A stretch of DNA of 64,000 bases, from positions 124,001 through 188,000 of the forward strand of contig NZ_JANHKS010000004.1 in assembly GCF_028682175.1 (NCBI RefSeq), in the 5' to 3' direction. Origin of the DNA: Pseudomonas putida. GTDB taxonomy: Bacteria > Pseudomonadota > Gammaproteobacteria > Pseudomonadales > Pseudomonadaceae. This document shows positions 28,363 to 36,844 of the stretch, piece after piece. A program made the position numbers and the translations under genes. Every line of letters begins with the position of its first letter. Position 1 is the first letter of the stretch. The notes beneath the pieces were generated by a model. It worked only from the letters and a program-made list of their open reading frames with translations, was not told where the DNA came from and ran no database searches.

Positions 28363-28379
28363 TCAGCGGTTTTAGGGTG

Positions 28380-28559
28380 CCACACAAAGGAAAATATCCA
28401 CAAACAGCATAATAACCCCTAGCTAAATGCAATTTATAAATATTAGCTTATAGCCAACAGGCCTTTTACACCGTTCATCCATACGAATAAGTTCTGACCA
28501 CGTTCGACGTCGCCTCACCGACCGAACCTGTTCAAACCGATTTCCAAGGATGACGCCCC
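28380..28559 (+). promoter_or_regulatory. AT-rich promoter region of the flavoprotein/ABC operon
   Basis: This stretch is strikingly AT-rich against the GC-rich surroundings. It contains AGCTAA and TTAGCT arms (28421-28448) separated by 16 bases. The 9-mer ATTAGCTTA at 28442-28450 recurs, inverted, upstream of the TauA-like gene at 38108-38116. This looks like an activator-dependent promoter; no regulator gene is adjacent. Confidence 0.4.
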
Positions 28560-29696
28560 ATGAGCCACCCACCTTCCGATGGCACCCTGGCCGAGTTGAC
28601 CCAGGCACTGGCTGCCAGCGCCGAGCGCTCGGACCGCAGCGGTGCGTTCCCCACCGACAATTTCAAACTCCTGCACCGCCACGGCCTGCTGGCCCTGACC
28701 GTGCCCACACATCTGGGCGGCGGTGGTGCGGATCTCGAGACCGCGCGCCGGGTGATCGCCGCCGTCGGCAAGGGTTGTCCTTCCACTGCGCTGATCCTGG
28801 TCATGCAGTACCTGCAACACGGTCGCCTGCACAAGGACCCGCGCTGGCCTGAACACTTGCGCATTCAGGTCGCCCGAGACGCTGTCGAACACGGCGCGCT
28901 GTTCAACACGTTTCGCGTCGAGCCGGAACTGGGCTCGCCTTCCCGCGGCGGGCTTCCGGCCACTGTCGCGCGGCGAACGCCTGAGGGCTGGAGCCTGTCG
29001 GGGAGCAAGATCTACTCCACCGGTAGCGTCGGGCTGACCTGGTATCTGGTCTGGGCGCGCAGCGATGACGCAGACCCCTTGGTCGGCGGCTACCTGGTGC
29101 ACAAAAACACGCCGGGCGTGCGCATTGTCGAGGATTGGGACCATCTGGGCATGCGTGCCACTTGCAGTCATCGGGTGGATTTCGAGGACGCGCTGATCCC
29201 GTTGGATCACGCAGTCAGCGTCAGCCCCGCCAGCGAACCTGCCCCCGCGCTGGACGACGAAGGCCTGCTGTGGATGGCCGTGCTGCTGTCGGCGCTGTAT
29301 GACGGCGTGGCCCGGGCGGCGCGGGACTGGTGGGTGTCCTTCCTGCAGACCCGCACACCCTCGAATCTGGGTACACCCCTGGCCAGCCTGCCGCGTTTTC
29401 AAGGGGTGACTGGCGAAATCGACACCCTGCTGTTCACCAACAAGAGCGTGCTGGATGCCGCAGTCCTGGGCCATACAGACCCCGCGACAGCCCCGCAGAT
29501 CAAACAGGCGGTCTGCGCCAACGCCATACGCGCCGTGGAACTGGCCATCGCCGCTGCGGGCAATCCCGGTCTGTCCCGGCACAACCCTCTGGAACGCCAT
29601 TACCGCGACGTGCTGTGCAGCCGCATTCATACCCCGCAGGACGACGTGGTCTTTACCCAGGTCGGCCGCAACGCTTTGCTTCAGGAGACTGCATGA
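28560..29696 (+). CDS. Acyl-CoA dehydrogenase-like flavoprotein, possibly a monooxygenase
   Basis: A 378-residue protein with the acyl-CoA dehydrogenase fold, seen as NFKLLHRHGLLALTVPTHLGGGG near residue 35 and WSLSGSKIYSTGSVGLTWYL in the middle. The C-terminus reads LERHYRDVLCSRIHTPQDDVVFTQVGR (residues about 343-369), the form found in SfnB/DszC/YdbM-like flavoproteins. It lacks the YEGT glutamate that acts as base in true acyl-CoA dehydrogenases. It is therefore more likely an oxygenase or another flavoenzyme. It is the first gene of a seven-gene operon and overlaps the next gene by 4 bases. The substrate is unknown. Confidence 0.78.
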   Translation: MSHPPSDGTLAELTQALAASAERSDRSGAFPTDNFKLLHRHGLLALTVPTHLGGGGADLETARRVIAAVGKGCPSTALILVMQYLQHGRLHKDPRWPEHLRIQVARDAVEHGALFNTFRVEPELGSPSRGGLPATVARRTPEGWSLSGSKIYSTGSVGLTWYLVWARSDDADPLVGGYLVHKNTPGVRIVEDWDHLGMRATCSHRVDFEDALIPLDHAVSVSPASEPAPALDDEGLLWMAVLLSALYDGVARAARDWWVSFLQTRTPSNLGTPLASLPRFQGVTGEIDTLLFTNKSVLDAAVLGHTDPATAPQIKQAVCANAIRAVELAIAAAGNPGLSRHNPLERHYRDVLCSRIHTPQDDVVFTQVGRNALLQETA

Positions 29697-30631
29697 GCAC
29701 TTCGATTATCGCCAGCCAACTGGACGCCGCCGCCAATGCCTACCTGCGCAGCCGCCTGCCGCAGCATGAGGTGATCGATCTTGCGCCGGGCTCCCTTGAG
29801 GTGCCCGCCCAGGCCGACGTGCTGCTCATCCGGCCGATCAAAGTGAAAGAGACCCTCACCGCGCCAGTGGGCTGGCCCTGGTCCCTGCGCTGGGTGCAGT
29901 TGTCGTCATCCGGGATCGACTTCTTTCCCCACTGGCTGTTTCAAGGTGTGCCGGTGACCAGCGGCAAGGGCTCGAATGCCGACCAGGTGGCCGAGTTCGC
30001 CCTGGCGCTGGTGTTCGCCGCCGCCAAGCAACTGCCCGGGTTGTGGGTCAAGGATGCCCACTGGCAACTCACGCCGTTGGCGCCTGTGAGCGGAAGGACG
30101 CTAGGCATCGTCGGCTTCGGCCATATCGGCCAGAGCCTGGCGCGCAAGGCCGCGGCGCTGGGAATGCGGGTGCTGGCGGTCGGCAGACCCGGGCAGGCCA
30201 TCGAGCCGGCGGCGGGTGTCGAGCAGGCGCAGTCGCTCGAGCAGTTGTTCGCCCACTCCGATCACGTGGTACTCGCCGCGCCGTTGACCGCAGGCACTCG
30301 CGGGATGATCGGCCACGCCGAGCTGGCCCATGCCAAACCCGGTCTGCACCTGGTCAACATCGCCCGTGGCGGCCTGCTGGATCACGAAGCGCTGCTGGAC
30401 GCACTGGACGCCGGAACCCTGGGCCGCGCCAGCCTGGACGTCACCGATCCTGAACCCCTGCCCGCCGGCCACCCGCTGTACAGCCACCCCCGGGTATTCA
30501 TTTCGCCACACACCTCGGCCATTTCCGAAGAAGGCCCCCAGGGGCTTCTGGACCGATTCATCGACAACTTCACCCGCTACCGCGCCCAACTGCCGTTGAG
30601 CAACCTGGTCGACGTGCAGCGCGGTTACTGA
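29693..30631 (+). CDS. D-isomer-specific 2-hydroxyacid dehydrogenase
   Basis: A 312-residue NAD(P)-dependent oxidoreductase. The Rossmann motif is GFGHIGQSLA, and the catalytic triad is visible as Arg in NIARGGLLDHEAL, Glu in DVTDPEPLPAGHPL and His in FISPHTSAIS. Family members reduce 2-oxoacids to D-2-hydroxyacids or the reverse. The ATG at 29693 overlaps the previous stop (ATGA), so translation is coupled. Partnered with a class II aldolase and an importer, it probably handles an intermediate of an imported hydroxylated acid, but the substrate cannot be read from sequence. Confidence 0.87.
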   Translation: MSTSIIASQLDAAANAYLRSRLPQHEVIDLAPGSLEVPAQADVLLIRPIKVKETLTAPVGWPWSLRWVQLSSSGIDFFPHWLFQGVPVTSGKGSNADQVAEFALALVFAAAKQLPGLWVKDAHWQLTPLAPVSGRTLGIVGFGHIGQSLARKAAALGMRVLAVGRPGQAIEPAAGVEQAQSLEQLFAHSDHVVLAAPLTAGTRGMIGHAELAHAKPGLHLVNIARGGLLDHEALLDALDAGTLGRASLDVTDPEPLPAGHPLYSHPRVFISPHTSAISEEGPQGLLDRFIDNFTRYRAQLPLSNLVDVQRGY

Positions 30632-30650
30632 CTTTTTCAGGAGAACACCC

Positions 30651-31445
30651 ATGAGTTCCGTTTCTGTTTTGAACGCCAGCCAGAACACCGTCCGCCAACG
30701 TGTCAGCCCCGAGGAATGGGAAGTACGCGTCAAGCTCGCCGCCGCTTACCGGCTGGCCGCGCTGTTTCGCTGGACCGACCACATCTACACCCACTTTTCG
30801 GCGCGGGTGCCGGGGCCAGACGAGCACTTCCTGATCAACGCCTTCGGCTTGCTGTTCGATGAGATCACCGCTTCCAACCTGGTAAAAGTGGACGTTGACG
30901 GCACCATCATCGACGACCCGCTGGGGCTTGGCATCAACCAGGCCGGCTACGTCATCCATAGCGCGATTCACCGCGCACGCCCCGACCTTCACGCCGTGCT
31001 GCACACCCACACCCGCGATGGGGCGGCGGTGTCGGCCCAGCGTGAGGGCCTGCTGCCCATCTCCCAGCATGCGCTGGGCTTCTACAGCCGGGTGGTTTAT
31101 CACAGCTATGAAGGCGTGGCGCTGGATCTGGACGAGCAATCGCGGCTGGTGGCGAATCTGGGCGACAGCAACATCCTGATCCTGCGCAACCATGGTCTGC
31201 TGACCGGTGGCATCAGCGTGGAGCACGCCTTTCGCGAACTGCACGGCCTGGAGCGCGCCTGCAACATCCAGATCGCGGCACAGGCCGGCGGCAATGACGC
31301 CCTGCAGCATGCCTCGCCGGCGGCCATCGCCAAGGTCCATGAGCAGTCAAAACGCTATTCCGATGGCAAGGGCGAAGGCATTCAACGCCACTGGGATGCG
31401 CTGATCCGCCAGCTCAATCGTGAAGGTCTGGACTATCAGGAGTAA
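30651..31445 (+). CDS. Class II aldolase/adducin-family protein
   Basis: A 264-residue zinc enzyme of the fuculose-aldolase/adducin family. Metal ligands are seen in LHTHTRDG (two His) and LRNHGLLTGG (third His), with an early TDHIYTHFSARVPG. Members perform aldol cleavage or decarboxylation. The open reading frame starts 19 bases after the dehydrogenase, with a GGAG site. It shares the operon with a 2-hydroxyacid dehydrogenase and a flavoprotein, which suggests a short catabolic pathway for the ABC substrate. Confidence 0.85.
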   Translation: MSSVSVLNASQNTVRQRVSPEEWEVRVKLAAAYRLAALFRWTDHIYTHFSARVPGPDEHFLINAFGLLFDEITASNLVKVDVDGTIIDDPLGLGINQAGYVIHSAIHRARPDLHAVLHTHTRDGAAVSAQREGLLPISQHALGFYSRVVYHSYEGVALDLDEQSRLVANLGDSNILILRNHGLLTGGISVEHAFRELHGLERACNIQIAAQAGGNDALQHASPAAIAKVHEQSKRYSDGKGEGIQRHWDALIRQLNREGLDYQE

Positions 31446-31451
31446 GCCACC

Positions 31452-33080
31452 ATGAATGCACCCCGTATCACGAGGGCGTTGCTGGCTTCGTGCGCCCTGG
31501 CGCTGGGCCTGGCCGCGTGCTCGGCTTCCAATGAACAGACCACCGGCAAGACCCTGAACATCACCTTCTTTGGCGACAACACCACGCTGGTGAGTGTCGA
31601 TCCGTTCCAGGTGTACTGGCTGGAGCATCGCGTCCTGCTGCGCAACGTCGCCGAATCCCTGACCGACCAGGACCCAACCAGCGGCAAGATCATCCCCTGG
31701 CTGGCAAGTAGCTGGGAGGTCAGTGACGACGCCCTGGGCTACACCTTCCACCTGCGCAAGGACGTCACCTTCAGCAACGGTGAGCGCTTCGATGCCCAGG
31801 CCGTGAAAACCGCATTCGACAGCAACAAGGCATTTGCCAAGGAGCTGCCAGCGACCTTCGGCGCGACCTATCTGGCCGGTTATGACCATGCCGAGGTCAT
31901 CGATGATTTCACCGTGCGCCTGGTCCTCTCGCGCCCCAACGCTGGCTTTCTGCAAGCCACCTCCACCACCAACCTGGCGATACTGGCGCCGGCCTCGTAC
32001 AAGCTGACCGCCAAGGAGCGTTCGCTGGGCAAGATCATCGGCACCGGCCCCTTTACCCTCGATCACTACACTCCTGAAGTGGGCGCCCGGCTGGTCAAGC
32101 GCGCCGATTACGCCTGGGCCTCGGCCAACGTGAAAAACCAGGGCGCTGCCCACGTCGATGTGGTGGACATCAGCTATGTGCCCGAAGAAAGCGTGCGCAA
32201 TGGCCTGTTCCTGCAAGGCAAGACCGACATCCTCTGGCCGCGCAATCCGTTTTCCGAAGTGGACTCCAAACTGTTCCAGTCCAAGGGCGCCACGCTGCAA
32301 AGCCGCTCGCTGCCAGGCCCTGCGTTGAACCTGTACCCCAACACGCGCAATGCGCGGGTGCTGGCCGATCGGCAGGTGCGCCTGGCGTTGCAGAAATCCA
32401 TCGACCGGGTGTCCTACGCGCACACCATCTACAACGCCGATTTCCCGGTGGTGAGCGGGATTTACGACGTCACCACGCCGTATTTCAAGGCGCAAACCGA
32501 CAAGCTGGCCTATGACCCCCAAGGCGCCGAAGTCCTGCTGGACCAGGCAGGCTGGCAGAAACAGGCTGACGGTTATCGCTACAAGGACGGCAAGCGCCTG
32601 AGCATCCGCTACAACCTGACACCCGCCGAAACCGCTGGCGACGTGTTGATTCAGGATCAACTGCGCAAGGTAGGCATCGAGCTCAAGATCAACGTGCTGA
32701 CTCGCGCCGAATGGGTGGCCGGAAATTCCCAGGGCAACTACGACCTGACCTCCACCTACATGACCCGCGCCGATCCGATCATCCTGCAGACCATCCTCGA
32801 TCCGCGTTCGGCCAACAGCGCGACCCTGGCCACCAACACCTACGAGCCCCACACCCTGGACACCGCCCAGGCGCTGTTCGATGCCGGCATTACCGCGACA
32901 CAGAGCGCCCAGCGCGAGCAAGCCTACGGAAAATTGCAGGACCTGCTGACCGACGAGGGCTCGGCGTTCCCGATCTATGAGCGGGTCTGGCAGGCGGCGA
33001 CGTCACCACGGGTCAAGGATTTCCGCTGGACCGCCGAGGGCTTTGCCTTCCTCAGCGACATCGAGGTCGGCAAACCATGA
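31452..33080 (+). CDS. ABC transporter substrate-binding lipoprotein, oligopeptide family (SBP family 5)
   Basis: A 542-residue periplasmic protein with a lipobox LAAC at Cys23, so it is probably anchored in the membrane. The SBP_bac_5 body shows LASSWEVSDDALGYTFHLRKD near residue 90, ARVLADRQVRLALQKSIDRV near 300 and a C-terminal SAFPIYERVWQAATS. Family members bind peptides, nickel, opines or glutathione. It is followed, with a 4-base overlap, by its two permeases and a fused ATPase. The ligand is unknown. Confidence 0.88.
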   Translation: MNAPRITRALLASCALALGLAACSASNEQTTGKTLNITFFGDNTTLVSVDPFQVYWLEHRVLLRNVAESLTDQDPTSGKIIPWLASSWEVSDDALGYTFHLRKDVTFSNGERFDAQAVKTAFDSNKAFAKELPATFGATYLAGYDHAEVIDDFTVRLVLSRPNAGFLQATSTTNLAILAPASYKLTAKERSLGKIIGTGPFTLDHYTPEVGARLVKRADYAWASANVKNQGAAHVDVVDISYVPEESVRNGLFLQGKTDILWPRNPFSEVDSKLFQSKGATLQSRSLPGPALNLYPNTRNARVLADRQVRLALQKSIDRVSYAHTIYNADFPVVSGIYDVTTPYFKAQTDKLAYDPQGAEVLLDQAGWQKQADGYRYKDGKRLSIRYNLTPAETAGDVLIQDQLRKVGIELKINVLTRAEWVAGNSQGNYDLTSTYMTRADPIILQTILDPRSANSATLATNTYEPHTLDTAQALFDAGITATQSAQREQAYGKLQDLLTDEGSAFPIYERVWQAATSPRVKDFRWTAEGFAFLSDIEVGKP

Positions 33081-34027
33081 GCGGTTACCTGATTCGCCGC
33101 GTGGGGCAGGCGCTGCTGGTGTTGTGGGGCGCCTACACCGTGACCTATTTCATCCTGTACCTGCTGCCCGGCGACACCCTGTCGATCATGCTCAGCGCAT
33201 CGGGCATGGAAGCCGATGCCTTGTCGCCTGCGGACCTGGCCAAGGCGCGGGCCTACTACGGTCTGGACAAGGGCCTGATCGCGCAGTATCTCGATCTGCT
33301 CGGCCGGGCGCTGCACGGCGATCTGGGGCAGTCGCTGTCGTTGAATCGCCCGGTGGTTGATCTGCTCGCCGAACGGCTGCCGCAAACCCTGTCGCTGGCC
33401 GGGTTGGCCATCCTCCTGTCGCTGGTGGGCGGCGTGGGGCTGGCCTACCTGACGGCCTACGTGCAATGGCGGCCGTTGAAGGTGGCGCTGACCCGGGTGC
33501 CCTCATTCGGGTTCTCGATCCCGGTGTTCTGGATGGGCCTGCTGCTGATTCAGGTGTTCGCCTTTGGCCTGGGCTGGTTTCCAGCCACCGGCAGCAAGGG
33601 CGTCGACAGCCTCGTGCTCCCGGCGATCACCCTAGCGATTCCCAGTGCTGCGGTGTATGCCCAGGTCTTGCAGCGCGGTTTTCAAAACGTCTGGCAGGAG
33701 CCTTACATCCAGACCGCCTTTGCCAAGGGCCTCAGCCGTGCCCAGGTGCAGGCCCGTCACGGATTGCGCAACGCGGCACTGCCGATTCTGACGCTGGTGG
33801 GCCTGCAAGTCGGCAACACCGTCTCCGGCGCGGTGCTGGTCGAGACCATATTCTCGCGCAACGGCGTGGGCCGCCTGGCCCAGGAAGCCGTACTGCGTCA
33901 GGACATCCCGGTGGTGCTGGCGATTGTGGCGGTATCGGCGACGGCTTTTGTGGTCATCAACCTGATCGTCGATCTGCTGTACCCCTGGCTCGATCCGCGT
34001 ATCACTCATTCACCCAAGGTGGCCTGA
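33077..34027 (+). CDS. ABC permease, DppB/OppB type
   Basis: A 316-residue inner-membrane protein of the BPD_transp_1 family, with the DppB-type N-terminus YLIRRVGQALLVLWGAYTVTYF. The EAA loop appears as YIQTAFAKGLSRAQVQARHGLRNAALPIL near residues 210-240. About six membrane helices are present. The start overlaps the binding-protein stop (ATGA). With the next gene it forms the channel of the importer. Confidence 0.9.
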   Translation: MSGYLIRRVGQALLVLWGAYTVTYFILYLLPGDTLSIMLSASGMEADALSPADLAKARAYYGLDKGLIAQYLDLLGRALHGDLGQSLSLNRPVVDLLAERLPQTLSLAGLAILLSLVGGVGLAYLTAYVQWRPLKVALTRVPSFGFSIPVFWMGLLLIQVFAFGLGWFPATGSKGVDSLVLPAITLAIPSAAVYAQVLQRGFQNVWQEPYIQTAFAKGLSRAQVQARHGLRNAALPILTLVGLQVGNTVSGAVLVETIFSRNGVGRLAQEAVLRQDIPVVLAIVAVSATAFVVINLIVDLLYPWLDPRITHSPKVA

Positions 34028-34030
34028 ATC

Positions 34031-34918
34031 ATGGCGACGGATATCCCTTCTTTTTCTGGTGTTGCGCCGGTGACCTGGCGGCGGCGCTCGCGCCTGCGCC
34101 GCGCGCTGGATGCCTGGACACCCCTGCTGCGCAAACCGGGTTTCAGCCTGGCGCTGTTCGTGGTGTTGTTCGCATTGACGGCGGCCCTTGTACCGCACTG
34201 GCTCAGTGGTTTCGACCCCTATGCGACCTCTCCTCGGGAAAAACTGCTCGGGCCGAGCACGCTGCACTGGTTCGGCACCGATGAACTGGGGCGCGACCTG
34301 TATACGCGAGTGATCTACGGTTCCAGCCTGTCGGTGCAAGCCGCGCTGCTGGCCGTTGGGATCGCCTTGAGCGGCGGGCTTGGGCTGGGTGTGCTGGCAG
34401 GTTTCGCTGGCGGGCGTCTCGACGCGCTGATCATGCGCGTCATCGATGTGAAACTCGCCCTGCCCGGCCTGCTGCTGGCGCTGGCCATTGTCACCGCGAT
34501 TGGCTTCGGCACGGTCCCGGTTGCCATCGCAGTGGGCGTCGGAATCGTTCCAGGTTTCGCCCGCACCACCCGCGCCGAAGTATTGCGCATCAAGACGCTG
34601 CCCTACGTAGAAGCGGCGCGCCTGGGCGGTGCCAGTTGGCGGCGCACCCTGCTGCGCCATGTGTTGCCCAACGCCTGGAGCCCGGTTGCGGTGCTGGCAA
34701 CCCTGGACTTCGGCGCCGCCATTCTCGCCACCGCAGGCTTGAGCTTCCTGGGCTTTGGCGCCGCGCCTCCGGCGGCCGAATGGGGAACGCTTATCGCCAA
34801 TGGTCGGCACTTTCTGGTGACCGCGCCCTGGGTTTCATTGCTGCCCGGCGCATTTGTCGTCGCCGTGGTGTTCAGCCTCAACCATATCGCCCGCACATTC
34901 GAGGAGCATCAGCGATGA
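34031..34918 (+). CDS. ABC permease, DppC/OppC type
   Basis: A 295-residue inner-membrane protein. The DppC signatures are PHWLSGFDPYATSPREKLLGPS followed by HWFGTDELGRDLYTRVIYG, and the EAA loop is YVEAARLGGASWRRTLLRHVLPN near residues 195-217. It has about six helices. It begins 3 bases after the previous gene and overlaps the ATPase start by 4 bases. Confidence 0.9.
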   Translation: MATDIPSFSGVAPVTWRRRSRLRRALDAWTPLLRKPGFSLALFVVLFALTAALVPHWLSGFDPYATSPREKLLGPSTLHWFGTDELGRDLYTRVIYGSSLSVQAALLAVGIALSGGLGLGVLAGFAGGRLDALIMRVIDVKLALPGLLLALAIVTAIGFGTVPVAIAVGVGIVPGFARTTRAEVLRIKTLPYVEAARLGGASWRRTLLRHVLPNAWSPVAVLATLDFGAAILATAGLSFLGFGAAPPAAEWGTLIANGRHFLVTAPWVSLLPGAFVVAVVFSLNHIARTFEEHQR

Positions 34919-36561
34919 GCCAGTCCCATTTGCTGGATGTGCGCGATCTGTCCGTCAGCTATCGCTCCAAGGGCCTGGTCACTCAGGCGGTAAGAGGCCT
35001 GTCCTTTACCCTGCAACGCGGTGAGACCGTGGCCATCGTCGGGGAATCCGGGTCGGGCAAATCGACCCTCGCCAACGCCCTGCTCGGGTTGTTGCCGGTG
35101 GCTGCCTCTATCGATCAGGGCGAACTGCGAGTCGGCGATGTTGAGATGCGAAACGCCAGTGAACGCCAGAAACGCCTGATCCGCGGGCGCACCATCGGCC
35201 TGGTGCCGCAGGACCCGATGGTCAGCCTCAATCCTACGCTGAGGGTCGGCCAGCAGATCGGCGAGGCGCTGAAGCTGGCCAACGGACGGGGTTATCGCAG
35301 TGCCGATGCCGGTGTCGTGGAATTACTGGGGCTGGTGGGGCTGGACAACGCGGTACTGCGCGCCCGGCAGTATCCCCATGAGCTGTCCGGTGGCATGCGC
35401 CAGCGTGTGTTGATCGCCATTGCCATGGCCGGCAATCCGCAACTCATCATCGCTGACGAGCCCACCAGCGCGCTGGATGTGACGGTGCAGCGCAAGATCC
35501 TCGACCATCTGCAACGTCTGGTGGCCGAACGCGGGATTTCCCTGTTGATTATCACCCACGACCTAGGTGTCGCCACGGACCGCGCCGACCGATTGCTGGT
35601 GATGAAACAGGGCGAGTTAGTGGAGCAAGGCACGCCACGGCAGATCCTTGATACGCCACAGCATCCGTATACCCGGGCGCTGCTGGCAGCTGCTCCGGCA
35701 TTTTCGACTGCGTCGAGGCGCTTTCCCGTAAAACCCGGGCGGCCGATTCTGAGCCTGCAAGGCGTGGGCAAAACATTTGAACTGCCTGGTCTAAAAGGCC
35801 AGGGCCGACAGTTTGCCGCCCTTGAGGGGTTGAGCTTTGACCTGTCTGCGGGCCAGACCCTGGCGATTGTCGGCGAGTCCGGTTCGGGGAAAAGCACGAC
35901 GCTGCGCATCGCCCTCGGCCTTGAGCAGCCGACCCGAGGCCGGGTGTTGTTCGAAGGTCAGGATGTCACAGGGTTGAGTTGGAAAGCCTTTAGGCCTCTG
36001 CGCCGGCGGATACAGCTGGTGCAGCAGAATCCGTTTTCGGCGCTGGATCCGCGGTTCACGGTGTTCGATTGCATTGTCGAGCCGCTGGTGTCGTTTGGGC
36101 TGTTGAAGGGCGCAGCGCTTGAACAGGCCGCAGTCGAACTGATGGGCCGGGTGCAGTTGCCGGTGCACTTTCTTGATCGCCTGCCCCATGAGTTGTCCGG
36201 CGGGCAGCGTCAGCGTGTGGCGATTGCCCGGGCATTGGCGTTGAATCCGGATGTGCTGCTGCTCGATGAGCCTGTGAGTGCGCTGGATGTGTCAGTGCAG
36301 GCGCAGATTCTGGACCTGCTGGATGAGTTGCAGCGCGAGTCGAATATTGCCTATGTGCTGGTTTCCCACGACCTGGCAGTGGTGGCGCGGATGGCCGATC
36401 AGGTGTTGGTGTTGCGTCAGGGCCGGGTCGTCGAGCAGGGAGCGCTGAGGCAGGTATTTGAGCGACCGACCAGTGAGTACACCCGCGAGTTGCTGGCGGC
36501 GATCCCCGGGGTGGGTGGACGGATGGCAACGCCGGCTCAGGTCCTGAAGGTCGCCGTTTAA
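34915..36561 (+). CDS. Fused duplicated ABC ATPase (DppD-DppF/GsiA type)
   Basis: A 548-residue protein with two complete nucleotide-binding domains. The first has Walker A GESGSGKST near residue 43, signature LSGGMRQRV and Walker B LIIADEPTSALD. The second, from about residue 280, has GESGSGKST, LSGGQRQRV and LLLDEPVSALD. Fusion of the D and F subunits is known in glutathione (GsiA) and some opine importers. The ATG at 34915 overlaps the permease stop; a longer upstream frame is not used. It ends the seven-gene operon, before a REP block. Confidence 0.92.
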   Translation: MSQSHLLDVRDLSVSYRSKGLVTQAVRGLSFTLQRGETVAIVGESGSGKSTLANALLGLLPVAASIDQGELRVGDVEMRNASERQKRLIRGRTIGLVPQDPMVSLNPTLRVGQQIGEALKLANGRGYRSADAGVVELLGLVGLDNAVLRARQYPHELSGGMRQRVLIAIAMAGNPQLIIADEPTSALDVTVQRKILDHLQRLVAERGISLLIITHDLGVATDRADRLLVMKQGELVEQGTPRQILDTPQHPYTRALLAAAPAFSTASRRFPVKPGRPILSLQGVGKTFELPGLKGQGRQFAALEGLSFDLSAGQTLAIVGESGSGKSTTLRIALGLEQPTRGRVLFEGQDVTGLSWKAFRPLRRRIQLVQQNPFSALDPRFTVFDCIVEPLVSFGLLKGAALEQAAVELMGRVQLPVHFLDRLPHELSGGQRQRVAIARALALNPDVLLLDEPVSALDVSVQAQILDLLDELQRESNIAYVLVSHDLAVVARMADQVLVLRQGRVVEQGALRQVFERPTSEYTRELLAAIPGVGGRMATPAQVLKVAV

Positions 36562-36578
36562 GCCTACGCCACCGAACC

Positions 36579-36754
36579 GTAGCAGCACGGCTTGCCGGCG
36601 GGGGCGTCCGCAAGATCGCTCCCGCGGGCAAGCCCGGCTGCTACGGGATTTGTGGCGTTCGGGGGATTTGCGTACACCCAAGGCCCCGTAGCAGTCCGGC
36701 TTGCCGGCGAGGCGCCCTCAAGATCGCTGTCGCCGGCAAGCCGGACTGCTACGC
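36579..36754. repeat. REP cluster, four units
   Basis: Copies of the GTAGCAGCACGGCTTGCCGGCGG type alternate in orientation at about 36579-36607, 36615-36647, 36687-36713 and 36723-36754. They follow directly after the ABC operon and precede the MFS gene. This pattern is two REPIN-like pairs. Confidence 0.85.
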
Positions 36755-36844
36755 TGGGCATTGCCTGACCGTTGTCCTAGACGCTTGCGCCATCCGTTGG
36801 TTAGCATGGTGGGTTCTCTATGAAACCCTTGAACGGAGCGACGC

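Noticed and set aside
28560..29696. Annotation as an acyl-CoA dehydrogenase in fatty acid oxidation
   Set aside because: The C-terminal catalytic Glu motif is missing and no beta-oxidation genes are near.
31347..32921. A 524-residue minus-strand open frame over the ABC binding protein gene
   Set aside because: It is a shadow of the conserved binding protein and extends into the aldolase gene without any start or ribosome-site support.
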